Positions 34,755 through 42,983 of a stretch of 54,476 nt of DNA are shown here, one piece after another. The number at the start of each line of letters is the position of its first letter. The stretch's first letter is position 1. The translations under genes were made by a program, and so were the position numbers. The DNA lies in NCBI RefSeq assembly GCF_900105905.1, contig NZ_FNSV01000009.1, positions 1-54,476 on the forward strand, read 5' to 3'. This DNA is from Rhodococcus koreensis (GTDB lineage: Bacteria > Actinomycetota > Actinomycetes > Mycobacteriales > Mycobacteriaceae). The notes under the pieces are model-generated. The model was not told where the DNA came from. It saw nothing but the letters and a program-made list of their open reading frames with translations, and ran no database searches.

Positions 34755-36488
34755 ATGACCGAACCCACCACCACCGGCCCGGCCGACGCGGCCGAGAGCA
34801 CCCTCGTGCGGGCGGCGCGGTCGGTGGCCGCGCTGCTGCCGCGCTGGGGTGAGTGGAAACCCGCGGCTGGTGCCCCGGGCGCAGATTTGCTCGCCGGGCT
34901 GATCGTCGCGCTGGTGGCGCTGCCGCTGGCGTTGGGGTTCGGGATCAGTTCCGGTCTCGGCGCCGCCGCCGGCCTGACCACCGCCGTCATTGCCGGGGCG
35001 GTGGCGGCCGTGTTCGGCGGGTCCCGGTTCCAGGTGTCGGGCCCGACCGGGGCGATGACCGTGGTGCTGGTGCCGATCGTCGGTCAGTACGGGCCGACCG
35101 GGGTCCTCGCGGTCGGGCTGATCGCCGGAATGGTGCTGGTCGTCCTCGCGTTCGCCGGGGTGGGCCGGGCCGTGCGGTACATGCCGGCCCCGGTGATCGA
35201 GGGATTCACCGCCGGCATCGCCGTCGTCATCGCGTTGCAGCAGTTTCCCGCCGCGCTGGGCATCACCGGCGCCGCCGGGGAGAAGGTGTGGCAGAGCGCC
35301 GCCGACGCCGTCCGCCAGTTCGCCCAGGACCCCTCCCTGCTGACCCCGGCGACCGCACTGGCGGTGGCCGCGGTCATCCTCCTCGGCGGCCGCTACCTCC
35401 CCCGCGTCCCCTTCTCCCTGATTGCGGTCGCCGCCACCACCCTGATCGCGCAACTCTTTCACCTCGACATCGCCCGGATCGGCACCATTCCGGCCGGGTT
35501 CGCCGCACCCACCCTGAGTTTCCTGCACCTCGGCGAGCTGACCTCACTGATCGCCCCCGCCCTCGCGGTCGGCGCGCTGGCGGCACTCGAGTCACTGCTG
35601 TCGGCGACCGCCGCCGACTCGATGGCCGTGGGAGCCCGCCACAACCCGGACCGGGAACTGTTCGGGCAGGGGCTCGCGAACATCGCCGCCCCGCTGTTCG
35701 GCGGTGTCCCGGCGACCGGGGCGATCGCCCGCACCGCCGTCAACGTGCGCTCCGGCGCCCGCACCCGGCTCGCCGCCCTCACCCACGCGCTCATCCTCGC
35801 GGCGATCGTGTATTCGGCGGCCGGGCTCGTCGCGCAGATCCCGCTCGCCGCCCTGGCGGGGGTGCTGCTGGCGACCACGGTGCGGATGGTCGAGACCGCC
35901 TCGATCCTGGCCATCACCCGAGCCACCCGCGCCGACACGATCGTCATGGTCGCCACCTTCCTGGTCACCGTCGTCTTCGACCTGGTCACCGCGGTCGCCG
36001 TCGGGGTCGGGTTCGCCGCCGTCCTCGCGCTCCGCGCGGTCGCGAAATCCGCCCGCCTCGAACAGGTCCCGCTCGAAACCGACGACCACCTCGCCGAGGA
36101 ACACGACCTGCTCCGCGAGCACATCGTCGCGTACCGGATCGACGGCGCCCTGTTCTTCGCCGCCGCGCACCGGTTCCTACTCGAACTCGCCGACGTCTCC
36201 GACGTCAAGGTGGTGATCCTGCGGATGTCGCGGATCACCGCCATCGACGCCACCGGCGCGATCGTCCTCAAGGACGTCATCACCAAGCTCGAGCACCGGC
36301 ACATCACCGTCCTGATCTCCGGAGCCAAACCCGAACACCTCCGCCCCCTGACCGCGCTCGGGGTGTTCACCACCACCGACAGCGAAGACCGGCACCTCTT
36401 CGACACCACCCCGCTTGCCATCGCCTACGCCCGCATGCTCGTCCTACCCGAACACCACTACACCCCCACCACGAACGAGGACCGATGA
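34755..36488 (+). CDS. SulP-family anion transporter (possible bicarbonate/sulfate)
   Basis: 577 residues. The SulP core (about 40-430) has the entry signature DLLAGLIVALVALPLALGFG, GGSRFQVSGPTGAMTVVLVP and APVIEGFTAGIAVVIALQQF, with 10-12 helices and NPDRELFGQGLANI. A C-terminal STAS domain (about 450-565) has VVILRMSRITAIDATGAIVL. SulP members carry sulfate, bicarbonate (BicA) or other anions, usually with Na+ or H+. The neighbouring carbonic anhydrase, PEPCK and malic enzyme favour bicarbonate, but sequence does not prove the substrate. It starts 46 bases after operator site 3 and overlaps the DUF5313 gene by 4 bases. Confidence 0.92.
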   Translation: MTEPTTTGPADAAESTLVRAARSVAALLPRWGEWKPAAGAPGADLLAGLIVALVALPLALGFGISSGLGAAAGLTTAVIAGAVAAVFGGSRFQVSGPTGAMTVVLVPIVGQYGPTGVLAVGLIAGMVLVVLAFAGVGRAVRYMPAPVIEGFTAGIAVVIALQQFPAALGITGAAGEKVWQSAADAVRQFAQDPSLLTPATALAVAAVILLGGRYLPRVPFSLIAVAATTLIAQLFHLDIARIGTIPAGFAAPTLSFLHLGELTSLIAPALAVGALAALESLLSATAADSMAVGARHNPDRELFGQGLANIAAPLFGGVPATGAIARTAVNVRSGARTRLAALTHALILAAIVYSAAGLVAQIPLAALAGVLLATTVRMVETASILAITRATRADTIVMVATFLVTVVFDLVTAVAVGVGFAAVLALRAVAKSARLEQVPLETDDHLAEEHDLLREHIVAYRIDGALFFAAAHRFLLELADVSDVKVVILRMSRITAIDATGAIVLKDVITKLEHRHITVLISGAKPEHLRPLTALGVFTTTDSEDRHLFDTTPLAIAYARMLVLPEHHYTPTTNEDR

Positions 36489-36886
36489 CCGAGAACCCCG
36501 CAGCCACTCCCACCCCCACGCCCACCGCGCGGCAACGCCTCGGCTACGTCCTGGGCAGGACCCTGCCCGCCGAGTTCCACGGCTGGGTCGTGGGCGACAC
36601 CACCGGGCCCGGCGCCACCCGCCGCTACGCCACCCGCTGCCTGATCCCGCTGATCCCGATCCTGGTCGGGCTCCTGCTCATCCCCGGCCCCTGGATCATC
36701 CGTACCGGGATGGTGCTGCTGCTGTTCCTGCCGTTCGTGTACTTCCTCCTCGCCCTGAAGAACATCTACCTCCGCCACCGCCTGGTCAGTCACGGCCTCG
36801 ACCCCCGCCTCCTCAACGCCACCAAACAACGCCGACTCGACCAGGAGCAGGCCTCCTACGAATCCCGCTACCGATCCGCCCCCTGA
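36485..36886 (+). CDS. DUF5313 membrane protein, SulP partner
   Basis: 133 residues, start overlapping the SulP stop by 4 bases (ATGA). N-terminal Pro/Thr-rich tail; family segment LGYVLGRTLPAEFHGWVVGD; two helices (LIPLIPILVGLLLIPGPWII, then TGMVLLLFLPFVYFLLAL); C-terminal basic segment NIYLRHRLVSHGLDPRLLNA. DUF5313 is an actinobacterial family of unknown function. Translational coupling suggests an accessory subunit of the transporter. A degraded second copy lies at 26.1-26.3 kb. Confidence 0.85.
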   Translation: MTENPAATPTPTPTARQRLGYVLGRTLPAEFHGWVVGDTTGPGATRRYATRCLIPLIPILVGLLLIPGPWIIRTGMVLLLFLPFVYFLLALKNIYLRHRLVSHGLDPRLLNATKQRRLDQEQASYESRYRSAP

Positions 36887-36907
36887 ACCCGCAAACAACC
36901 GGGGCGC

Positions 36908-36924
36908 ACCCCAGATCCTGGGGT
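36908..36924. terminator. Hairpin after the SulP-DUF5313 operon
   Basis: ACCCCAG-ATC-CTGGGGT, a perfect 7-bp stem with a 3-base loop, 22 bases after the DUF5313 stop and upstream of operator site 4. Probably ends the SulP transcript; no U-tract. Confidence 0.6.
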
Positions 36925-36952
36925 CCACCCCAGTTCACTACCAAACGATTAA

Positions 36953-36968
36953 TTGCTAATCTTCGTAA
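36953..36968. promoter_or_regulatory. ArsR-type operator, site 4
   Basis: TTGCTAA-TC-TTCGTAA followed by GTAG, closely like site 1 (TTGCTAAGATTCGCAA followed by GTA). It lies 182 bases upstream of the small gene at 37151 and directly after a terminator-like hairpin. Confidence 0.75.
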
Positions 36969-37150
36969 GTAGAAAAAATGGAATGGACGATGAACTGGGC
37001 GGGGTATGCGCGCCTCCCGGATCGAGCGACGCGGAACCGGGGCTCGGCGAAACCAGCCAGGCTGGATCGGCACGCATTGTGGGTGGTGGCGCCCCATATC
37101 CGTCCGGCGGTGCGCCCGATCACCGGCCACGCCCGCGAGGGAGGAACGTC

Positions 37151-37339
37151 ATGCCACATTTCCGATACGTCGGCACCCACGAGAGAATCCATCTCGGTGC
37201 TGCGACCCGGATGATCAACTACGGCGACATCGTCGCGGCGCGAACCAATCCCGACCCGCGCTACTTCGAGCTGGTGGAACCGGACCAGATCACCGAACGG
37301 CTGAGCCGCCGATCCGTGGGAGCGCCGGAACGCGAATAA
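37151..37339 (+). CDS. Small hypothetical protein in the ArsR regulon
   Basis: 62 residues from ATG 37151 behind GAGGGAGGAACG. Reads FRYVGTHERIHLGAATRMIN, then YGDIVAARTNPDPRYFELVE. A compact beta-rich small domain is likely. No family recognised. It probably belongs to the unit controlled by site 4, together with the gene at 37514. Confidence 0.65.
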   Translation: MPHFRYVGTHERIHLGAATRMINYGDIVAARTNPDPRYFELVEPDQITERLSRRSVGAPERE

Positions 37340-37513
37340 GTCCGCACGCCTGAAACTCGGGCCGATAGCCTTCTCCCTCGCATCACCGTGCCCGACCCTC
37401 GCCCCCCGGGCGTCGCCGACGGGGCGACACCGGAACGGAACCACCACCCATGCTCGTCGAGATCACCGACCGCAGCGACCCGCCAACCTCGACACAGAAA
37501 CAGGACCCACCCG

Positions 37514-37771
37514 ATGACGACCCGCACCATCCACGCCGCCGATCTGCAGTGGAACTCACTCGCCCTCTGGATTCTCGAGTGGGAGGGCGTCGACAACCCC
37601 GAACCGACCCTGAGCGAGTGGAGCACCGAACTCGCCGCCGCGGCCACCGGGATCGACCGCCGAATCAGCTGGAACCCCACCCAGAACACCGCCACCGCCC
37701 CCGAGGACGTCGACCTGCCCCAGATCGAACACACCCTCCGCGGCGCCGTACGCCGCCTCGCCCACGGATGA
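37514..37771 (+). CDS. Small acidic hypothetical protein
   Basis: 85 residues from ATG 37514. Acidic, Trp-containing (DLQWNSLALWILEWEGVDNP, LSEWSTELAAAATGIDRRIS). Helical, no membrane segment, no family recognised. Same strand and 174 bases after the gene at 37339; probably one transcript. Could be an inhibitor-like or partner protein given its acidity. Confidence 0.55.
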   Translation: MTTRTIHAADLQWNSLALWILEWEGVDNPEPTLSEWSTELAAAATGIDRRISWNPTQNTATAPEDVDLPQIEHTLRGAVRRLAHG

Positions 37772-37851
37772 CCCCATCCCGGCCACAACGGGACGGACTC
37801 GCGGCGTCCGAGTCGCGGCGCGAGTGACCGGACCTCGCTGTGGCATCTCAC

Positions 37852-38382
37852 TCAGCGCCCGCCGATGTGTTCGGGGACCAGGACCACCGGACGGCGGCCA
37901 TGGTGGATCAGATGCGAGGACACCGACTCCCCCACCACCCGCTCGAGGACGGACACCAGCCCTCCCCGTGAGCTGCCGATGATGATCATCAGGGCGTCAT
38001 TCGCGTCGGCGATCGACGCCAACAGGTGCGCCGGGTTGCCCTCATGGGAGTAGTAACTCCAGTTCCCGGGCAGCGCTGCGAGCATGGTGCACGCCTCCGT
38101 CCGGTCCCGCTCGACCGTCTCGACGATGCGCCGTTCCCAATCGTCCCGGTCCGGCTCGACCGGAAAATCGTCGAGGTCGACGACGTGGGCGACATGCAGA
38201 TACGCACGGAGCGGGACCCCGAGGCCCATGGCGAAGGACAGCGCCCGATGGCTGGCGGGATACCGGTCGAACCCCACCACCAGATGGCACACCGGCGCGG
38301 TCGCGGCTGCGGGCCCGTCCACCCGCACCGGTTTCCGCCAGTCCCGCACGCCGTCCCGGTCGGAAGGCTTCTTCTCGATCAC
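37852..38382 (-). CDS. Universal stress protein (UspA fold)
   Basis: 176 residues from GTG 38382, directly behind GAGGAGGAGCAG; the frame is open upstream to 38514, but the RBS decides the start. UspA fold: CHLVVGFDRYPASHRALSFA, HVAHVVDLDDFPVEPDRDDW, ALMIIIGSSRGG (the G-2x-G ATP-binding part) and the C-terminal SSHLIHHGRRPVVLVPE. USPs with this end bind ATP and act in hypoxia or stress responses. It runs towards the small genes at 37.1-37.8 kb. A C-terminal fragment of a near copy lies at 26.4 kb. Confidence 0.85.
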   Translation of the reverse strand: MIEKKPSDRDGVRDWRKPVRVDGPAAATAPVCHLVVGFDRYPASHRALSFAMGLGVPLRAYLHVAHVVDLDDFPVEPDRDDWERRIVETVERDRTEACTMLAALPGNWSYYSHEGNPAHLLASIADANDALMIIIGSSRGGLVSVLERVVGESVSSHLIHHGRRPVVLVPEHIGGR

Positions 38383-38979
38383 CTGCTCCTCCTCACCGCC
38401 GCGGCGCCCAGCGCGCTCGCCGCACCGGCAGAGGTACGTCCGGTGCTCGATCGGCGGTACGGTCCTCGACTCCCACGGTGCTGAAGGTGGTGTACCCACA
38501 ACAGCACCCGACACCCACGATCAGCCGGATCACCGCGGAACGTCGTGCACACACGGGCCCGGTCACGAAACCCACCAAGGCGCCACCCGATCAGGAGCGG
38601 CCCTCGCCCACGGCGACGACGAGCCCCGCCGGTGACCGATCATCGCGTCGACGATCCGCAGGCACCCCCGGCGCTGCCCGCACGCGCAATCCACCGAACA
38701 CCGGCGAAGCGACTCTGCCCCGGACCAGCGATGTTGCCGGCAATGCCTGGCAATTCGACGTCATCGATTAAGACGCCGGGCGCGCCGGCCGTGGTGGCGA
38801 CCAGGCAGGCCGGTACGACGGCGCACACGCTCCCGCGGTCCGACAACGGTGCCCGTCAAGGTGGGTGTGTTTCCTCGTGAGTTCGGGGACCGGCCTAGCG
38901 GGTGACCTTGTCCTCTGTTCCACCACCCGCGGTGAGGTGAGTGTTGAAGTGGTCGGGCACGTCGAGGGAGGACACCGCC
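38383..38979. other. Stretch without a recognised gene
   Basis: Divergent region between the universal stress protein and the PPOX-like protein, about 600 bases. Short open frames on both strands are Arg/Pro/Thr-rich and unconvincing. Promoters for both flanking genes should lie here. No clear palindrome found. Confidence 0.4.
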
Positions 38980-39402
38980 ATGACCACGACAGCACCGGAT
39001 TCGGTGCTCTCCGCAGCCGAGTGCATTCACTTGCTGCGGTCGGTTCCGGTCGGTCGAATGGTCTTCACCGAGAACGCGGCGCCGGCGCTGCGTCCGGTGA
39101 CCTTCGCCGCCGTCGGGGGCGAAGTCGTCATCCCCACCGACGACGAGTCGTTCGCACGGTTCGACGGGGAGTTTCTCGCCTTCGAAGCGGGAGACATCGA
39201 TCTGATCACCCGAATCGGGTGGAGTGTCACTGCCATGGGCCACGCCACGTACGTGTCCTTCGCCGATTCCGTGGCCAGATTCCACGACCGGAACGCGGTC
39301 CCGTGGTCGATTCATCCCGGGGACCGGCATCTCATCATCGACATGGAATACGTGTCGGGCCGACGCGTCACGCTGATGCGGCGTCACGGTGACAACCGAT
39401 GA
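38980..39402 (+). CDS. PPOX-fold flavin/F420-type oxidoreductase-like protein
   Basis: 140 residues from ATG 38980 behind GAGGGAGGA. Belongs to the pyridoxamine-5'-phosphate-oxidase-like split-barrel family: AAECIHLLRSVPVGRMVFTE, ALRPVTFAAVGGEVVIPTDD, EFLAFEAGDIDLITRIGWSV, VTAMGHATYV. Members bind FMN or F420 and reduce or bind small redox compounds; in mycobacteria several are in the dormancy regulon beside universal stress proteins. Its nearest neighbour here is a universal stress protein, divergently oriented. A paralogue is at 53987-54430. Confidence 0.85.
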   Translation: MTTTAPDSVLSAAECIHLLRSVPVGRMVFTENAAPALRPVTFAAVGGEVVIPTDDESFARFDGEFLAFEAGDIDLITRIGWSVTAMGHATYVSFADSVARFHDRNAVPWSIHPGDRHLIIDMEYVSGRRVTLMRRHGDNR

Positions 39403-39721
39403 TGGTGTGGGACCAGACGCCGGAAACCCGAACCGGATTGATCAGACTGGCAAGGGGTACCGGTCGCCCCGCTGGGGCGCGCTGAATCAGCAAGCACCAT
39501 CAGGGCATTCGGGCGCACCCCCTGACCTCCGAGTCGGCCCCTGCGCACACCGCTCGTGCCGTCACCACGGGATGCCGTTCTACAGCACATCCCGGCGCAC
39601 CTCCCCGGTCCGCAGTCGAAAGAGTCGGTAGCTGTTGTCGACCTAACGGATTTCGGTCACAGATCCCTGGGAATCGTCATTTCAGTAAACAGGACCCGAA
39701 AGGTGCTGGCACAGTCGAACC
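39403..39721. other. Stretch without a recognised gene
   Basis: About 320 bases with no convincing frame, motif or repeat. Confidence 0.4.
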
Positions 39722-40324
39722 ATGGCGCTTCGTCGGCGGTCGGCCATCACTACGTGGCCCCTTGTGAGTCCATCGGTCGCGATGGCGGTGCTCGCCGTCA
39801 CCTGGGGACGCGACCTCGGACCCGTGCTGGTGCTCGCGGTGGCGCTGGCGCTGATCGGCGCGGTCCTGGCGGCGGTCCATCATGCGCAGGTGCTCGCCCG
39901 CCGGGTCGGCGAGCCGTTCGGGTCCCTGATCTTTGCCGTCGCGGTCACGGTCATCCAGGTGGGGCTGATCGTGGTCCTGATGATCTCCGGTGGCCCCTCG
40001 ACGGCGTCCCTCGCACGAGACACCGTCTTCGCCGCCGTGATGATCGCCCTCAACGGCATCGTCGGGCTCGCCCTGTTCGTCGGCGCAGGGCGCCATGGGG
40101 CCGTGCTGTTCAGCGCCAAGGGTACCGGCGCCGCCCTCGCAACCATCGTCTCGCTCATCACCCTTGCCCTGGTGCTGCCCACGTTCACCAGCAGCCCAAC
40201 CCAGGACCGAATTCCCTTCGACCCAAATTGCTTTCGCTGCGGTGCCCCCCGGCCGTCACGGAGGACCCGCCCATCGAGATCGGACAGAGTCCCCGACAAC
40301 CGACGGCCGCGATGGCCGGGCTGA
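39722..40324 (+). pseudogene. ChaA-like cation/proton antiporter, truncated and frameshifted
   Basis: About 155 codons give the N-terminal third of a Ca2+:H+/ChaA-type antiporter: LGPVLVLAVALALIGAVLAA, GEPFGSLIFAVAVTVIQVGL, ARDTVFAAVMIALNGIVGLA and GTGAALATIVSLITLALVLP. Past TFTSSP (about 40195) homology continues one frame over (RTEFPSTQIAFAAV), then is lost. A full-length protein has about 360 residues and 11 helices, so this copy cannot work. Confidence 0.75.
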
Positions 40325-40381
40325 GCGTGACCTTGCTGAAGGTGGCGTTGGGGGTTCGGGCCATTTTCGTCTCCGGCAACA

Positions 40382-40735
40382 CTATTCGGTCTGTTTGGGA
40401 TGTCCTGTGCCAGCGTACTTCAGCCACAAGGTGCGGTGCTCGATGTCCATCACGTACCAGATTCGGCCACCTGCGGTGACCTCGTACTGCCACTGCTCCA
40501 TCTCAACACCGTTGTGCACCCCGGTCGCGAGCTTGCCCTTCAACCGGTGATGACGGGTGGTCGACTCCTGCGCGACCGCGCGGCGTCGCATCCCCTCGTA
40601 CGCCACCAATGTGTTCGCCGGCGCCTGCCGGCACAGCTCGTCCCACCCCTTTGCCGCATCGCTCGTTGCGAACCGCAGGTCCCACAACTCTCCGGCCACC
40701 GGCGGCGCGACTCGCTCGCCCCGCTTCGGACTCAC
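40382..40735 (-). CDS. RelE/ParE-like toxin
   Basis: 117 residues from GTG 40735. Pattern of the RelE superfamily: LWDLRFATSDAAKGWDELCR, then HHRLKGKLATG, WQYEVTAGGRIWYVMDIEHR (central strands) and TLWLKYAGTGHPK at the end. Its start overlaps the antitoxin stop (GTGA, 40732-40735), the classical antitoxin-first TA operon. Probably an mRNA interferase. It may stabilise this DNA. Confidence 0.8.
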   Translation of the reverse strand: MSPKRGERVAPPVAGELWDLRFATSDAAKGWDELCRQAPANTLVAYEGMRRRAVAQESTTRHHRLKGKLATGVHNGVEMEQWQYEVTAGGRIWYVMDIEHRTLWLKYAGTGHPKQTE

Positions 40736-41199
40736 AGCTCCGGCACCGGCACAGCACCGAAGTTACCCTCGGACGGCGTCGACAGGATCCGAGCCAACTC
40801 CGGATCCGCATACACCTCCGCCGTGTGGCGCCACGTCTCGATCGTGCGGGCCGGCGGAGCCGGATTATCCAGCGACGAACCCGCCCGCAGCGACGCGATC
40901 AGCTCGTCGACGAAGTCGGCGACCTCCTCACCCGAGAGGTAGCTCACCCACGGGAACGCCGCCGCGACGACCTTGCGCACCAGATCACGGTCATCCGAGT
41001 GCAGCAGGGCGTCGACCATCGCCGTCGCCGCCGCGAGCACCTCCCGCGCCTGATCCGCCCGCGCCGCCGTCATCAACACCAGATCCTCATCGTCGCGGCG
41101 CGTCACCCGCAGCGGCCGCGCTCCCGACCGCTGCCATTCCGACAGTGTCGCCTTCCCCTTGTTCTGGATATCCGAGAACGGCACCTCACCCACAGACAT
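40732..41199 (-). CDS. Phd/YefM-like antitoxin
   Basis: 155 residues from ATG 41199 (MSVGEVPFSDIQNKGK); the frame is open to 41274, but the direct repeat lies there. The N-terminus has the Phd/YefM DNA-binding pattern (VPFSDIQNKGKATLSEWQRS, PLRVTRRDDEDLVLMTAARA). The C-terminal helical half (ADFVDELIASLRAGS) would neutralise the toxin. Longer than usual Phd proteins (about 80-100), like actinobacterial PhdYeFM-plus-tail forms. ACTTTCAA is repeated at 41201 and 41211 just upstream, a likely operator. Confidence 0.75.
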   Translation of the reverse strand: MSVGEVPFSDIQNKGKATLSEWQRSGARPLRVTRRDDEDLVLMTAARADQAREVLAAATAMVDALLHSDDRDLVRKVVAAAFPWVSYLSGEEVADFVDELIASLRAGSSLDNPAPPARTIETWRHTAEVYADPELARILSTPSEGNFGAVPVPEL

Positions 41200-41340
41200 A
41201 ACTTTCAATGTACTTTCAAAGTGTTGGGTCGGCAAGGTGGCGATGACGAGGCACCGACCACCACGTCGGCGCAACCCGACAATGGGCGGACCCGAGTCCC
41301 GCCGAGTCTGACTTGATGGATCTGCAACTCGTGGACGAGC

Positions 41341-41608
41341 TCAGAGTGTGTAGCGGAGGTCGCCGCAACCATCGGATGAACGCTCCGATTCTTCTAGTCT
41401 TACTGTCTGCCAATCACACTCGATCTCACCCAGGAAGGTGAACCAGTCTTTGAGGTCATGAGCATGAGCCTTGATCGTGTTCGGCGACCGCTCGATATCG
41501 GCCAGGTACCGCAGATAGCGTTCAGCCGGCGCCACGACACCGTTTTTCGTCGAGCAGAGTAAATGACACCGCGTCACTCGACGGATCCAATACTCGCATC
41601 ACTCGCAT
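41341..41608 (-). pseudogene. Tyrosine-type integrase, N-terminal fragment with frameshift
   Basis: From ATG 41608: MRVMRVLDPSSDAVSFTLLD, then after a frame change near 41540 PAERYLRYLADIERSPNTIK and AHAHDLKDWFTFLG, ending at 41341. This is the start of an actinobacterial site-specific integrase, including the SAM-like core-binding domain. The catalytic domain is gone. The divergent remainder up to 41828 shows no gene. Confidence 0.75.
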
Positions 41609-41828
41609 CACATCTCCCACCGTCTTCGTCATGGACGACAGCGACGGTAGCCCGTCCTTGACGCAGCATGGGCCACCGAAACATCACGTGGGCTACGTGA
41701 AAGACAGCAGCGGAGCGACTAAAGATATCGACCGTTTGTGTGGGGGGATCTGACCGGTCGGCCATCTCCGCGCAGACCCGCCATTGTTCGAGCGCCGGGG
41801 CAGGGCGAGAGAATCCTACCGCCGACGC
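41609..41828. other. Spacer between integrase remnant and monooxygenase
   Basis: No gene or clear motif. The open frame on the minus strand (41574-41765) has no family and no RBS. Confidence 0.35.
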
Positions 41829-42956
41829 TCACCGCAGTTCCCGCGCGATCGCTCGGGCCGCGCGGCGAGCCTGCTTCGCCGCGAACCCGATCTGCGACGG
41901 CCTGGGCACGAACCCGATGAAACGCAACCTCTCGGCGGCCGGCTTTTCACCGGTGGCGTGCGGCCAACCTCGCTCGTCCAGTACGCCGAGGTGCCCGACC
42001 AGCTTTTCGAGTTCTTGGCGGAACCCCGTCGCGCAGACCATCGCCTCCGGGTCGATTCGCATCCCGTCCACCAGCCACACGCTGTCCGCGTCGAGTGACT
42101 CGACTCCGCGAACGACCTCGATGGACCTGTCTCGGATCGCGGCGATGAGCTCCTTGTCGACGATCGCCGGTGCCACGCCGAGGCGGGCGCTGCGGGCGAA
42201 GATCCCCTCGTCGGGGATCGGTAATCCGAACTCGCGCAGGTCGCCGATGCTCCTCTTCCGGCCGAACCGAGCGATTGCGTCCGCGATAGGGACCGGGGCA
42301 TGGTAGAGCGGCGTTGCGATGAAGTCTCCCGGTATGCCACCAGGTCCCTGGCGGAGCATGATGTTCGGCGGCGTGCGAGCCGAAAGCCAGACCTTTGCCG
42401 CGCCTCCGGTGGCGAGGTCGTAGGCAATTTCCATGCCCGAGCAGCCCGCTCCCACCACGAGGACCCGTTTCCCGTTGTACGGCGAGGGATTCCGGTACTG
42501 CGAGGAATGAACCAGTGCACCCCGCCAGTCCCCGCGTCCGGGCCAGTCCGGGACGAAGGGCTCATGATCGAAGCCGGTCGCGACCACCACCTCGGCAGCG
42601 TCGACCGAACCGGCAGCGGTGGTCAACCGCCAGCGCCCGTCAGTTCGGTCGAGCCGTTCCACCGGGCAGCCCAGGCGCAGTTCGATCCCGTCCGCGCGTG
42701 CGTGCCGCTCGAGATGCTCGATCACCTGTTCCCGCGTGGGAAAGGTCGGTGTGCCCTGCTTGTAGGGGCGGTTCGGCAGATGGGAGAATTGCCTGCCGGT
42801 GTTCAGTCGCAGCCGGTCATAACGAGAGTGCCACGACGAACCGACTTGGTCGGCTCGGTCGATCAGCAACGGGTTGATGCCACGGTCGGCGAGGGCCACC
42901 GCCGCCGCGACCCCGGAGGTGCCGGCACCGACGATTGCGACTTGATGCTCGCTCAT
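41829..42956 (-). CDS. FAD-dependent monooxygenase (FMO/CzcO-like)
   Basis: 375 residues. FAD-binding GAGTSG at 10-15; FMO-type fingerprint GALVHSSQYRNP (about 145-156); NADP-binding VLVVGAGCSG (about 165-174); the ATG motif CATGF near 305. Short for Baeyer-Villiger or trimethylamine FMOs (about 450), closer to the YhiW/CzcO-type flavoproteins. It would hydroxylate or sulfoxidise a small substrate with NADPH and O2. 27 bases separate it from the upstream methyltransferase gene, one operon, divergent from a LuxR regulator. Substrate unknown. Confidence 0.85.
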   Translation of the reverse strand: MSEHQVAIVGAGTSGVAAAVALADRGINPLLIDRADQVGSSWHSRYDRLRLNTGRQFSHLPNRPYKQGTPTFPTREQVIEHLERHARADGIELRLGCPVERLDRTDGRWRLTTAAGSVDAAEVVVATGFDHEPFVPDWPGRGDWRGALVHSSQYRNPSPYNGKRVLVVGAGCSGMEIAYDLATGGAAKVWLSARTPPNIMLRQGPGGIPGDFIATPLYHAPVPIADAIARFGRKRSIGDLREFGLPIPDEGIFARSARLGVAPAIVDKELIAAIRDRSIEVVRGVESLDADSVWLVDGMRIDPEAMVCATGFRQELEKLVGHLGVLDERGWPHATGEKPAAERLRFIGFVPRPSQIGFAAKQARRAARAIARELR

Positions 42957-42983
42957 CGTGTGCTCCTTGGGTGTTGTCTTGTT

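Noticed and set aside
34853..36886. 677-codon plus-strand frame across SulP and DUF5313
   Set aside because: Only its last 133 codons (DUF5313) are real; the rest is an Arg-rich out-of-frame reading of SulP.
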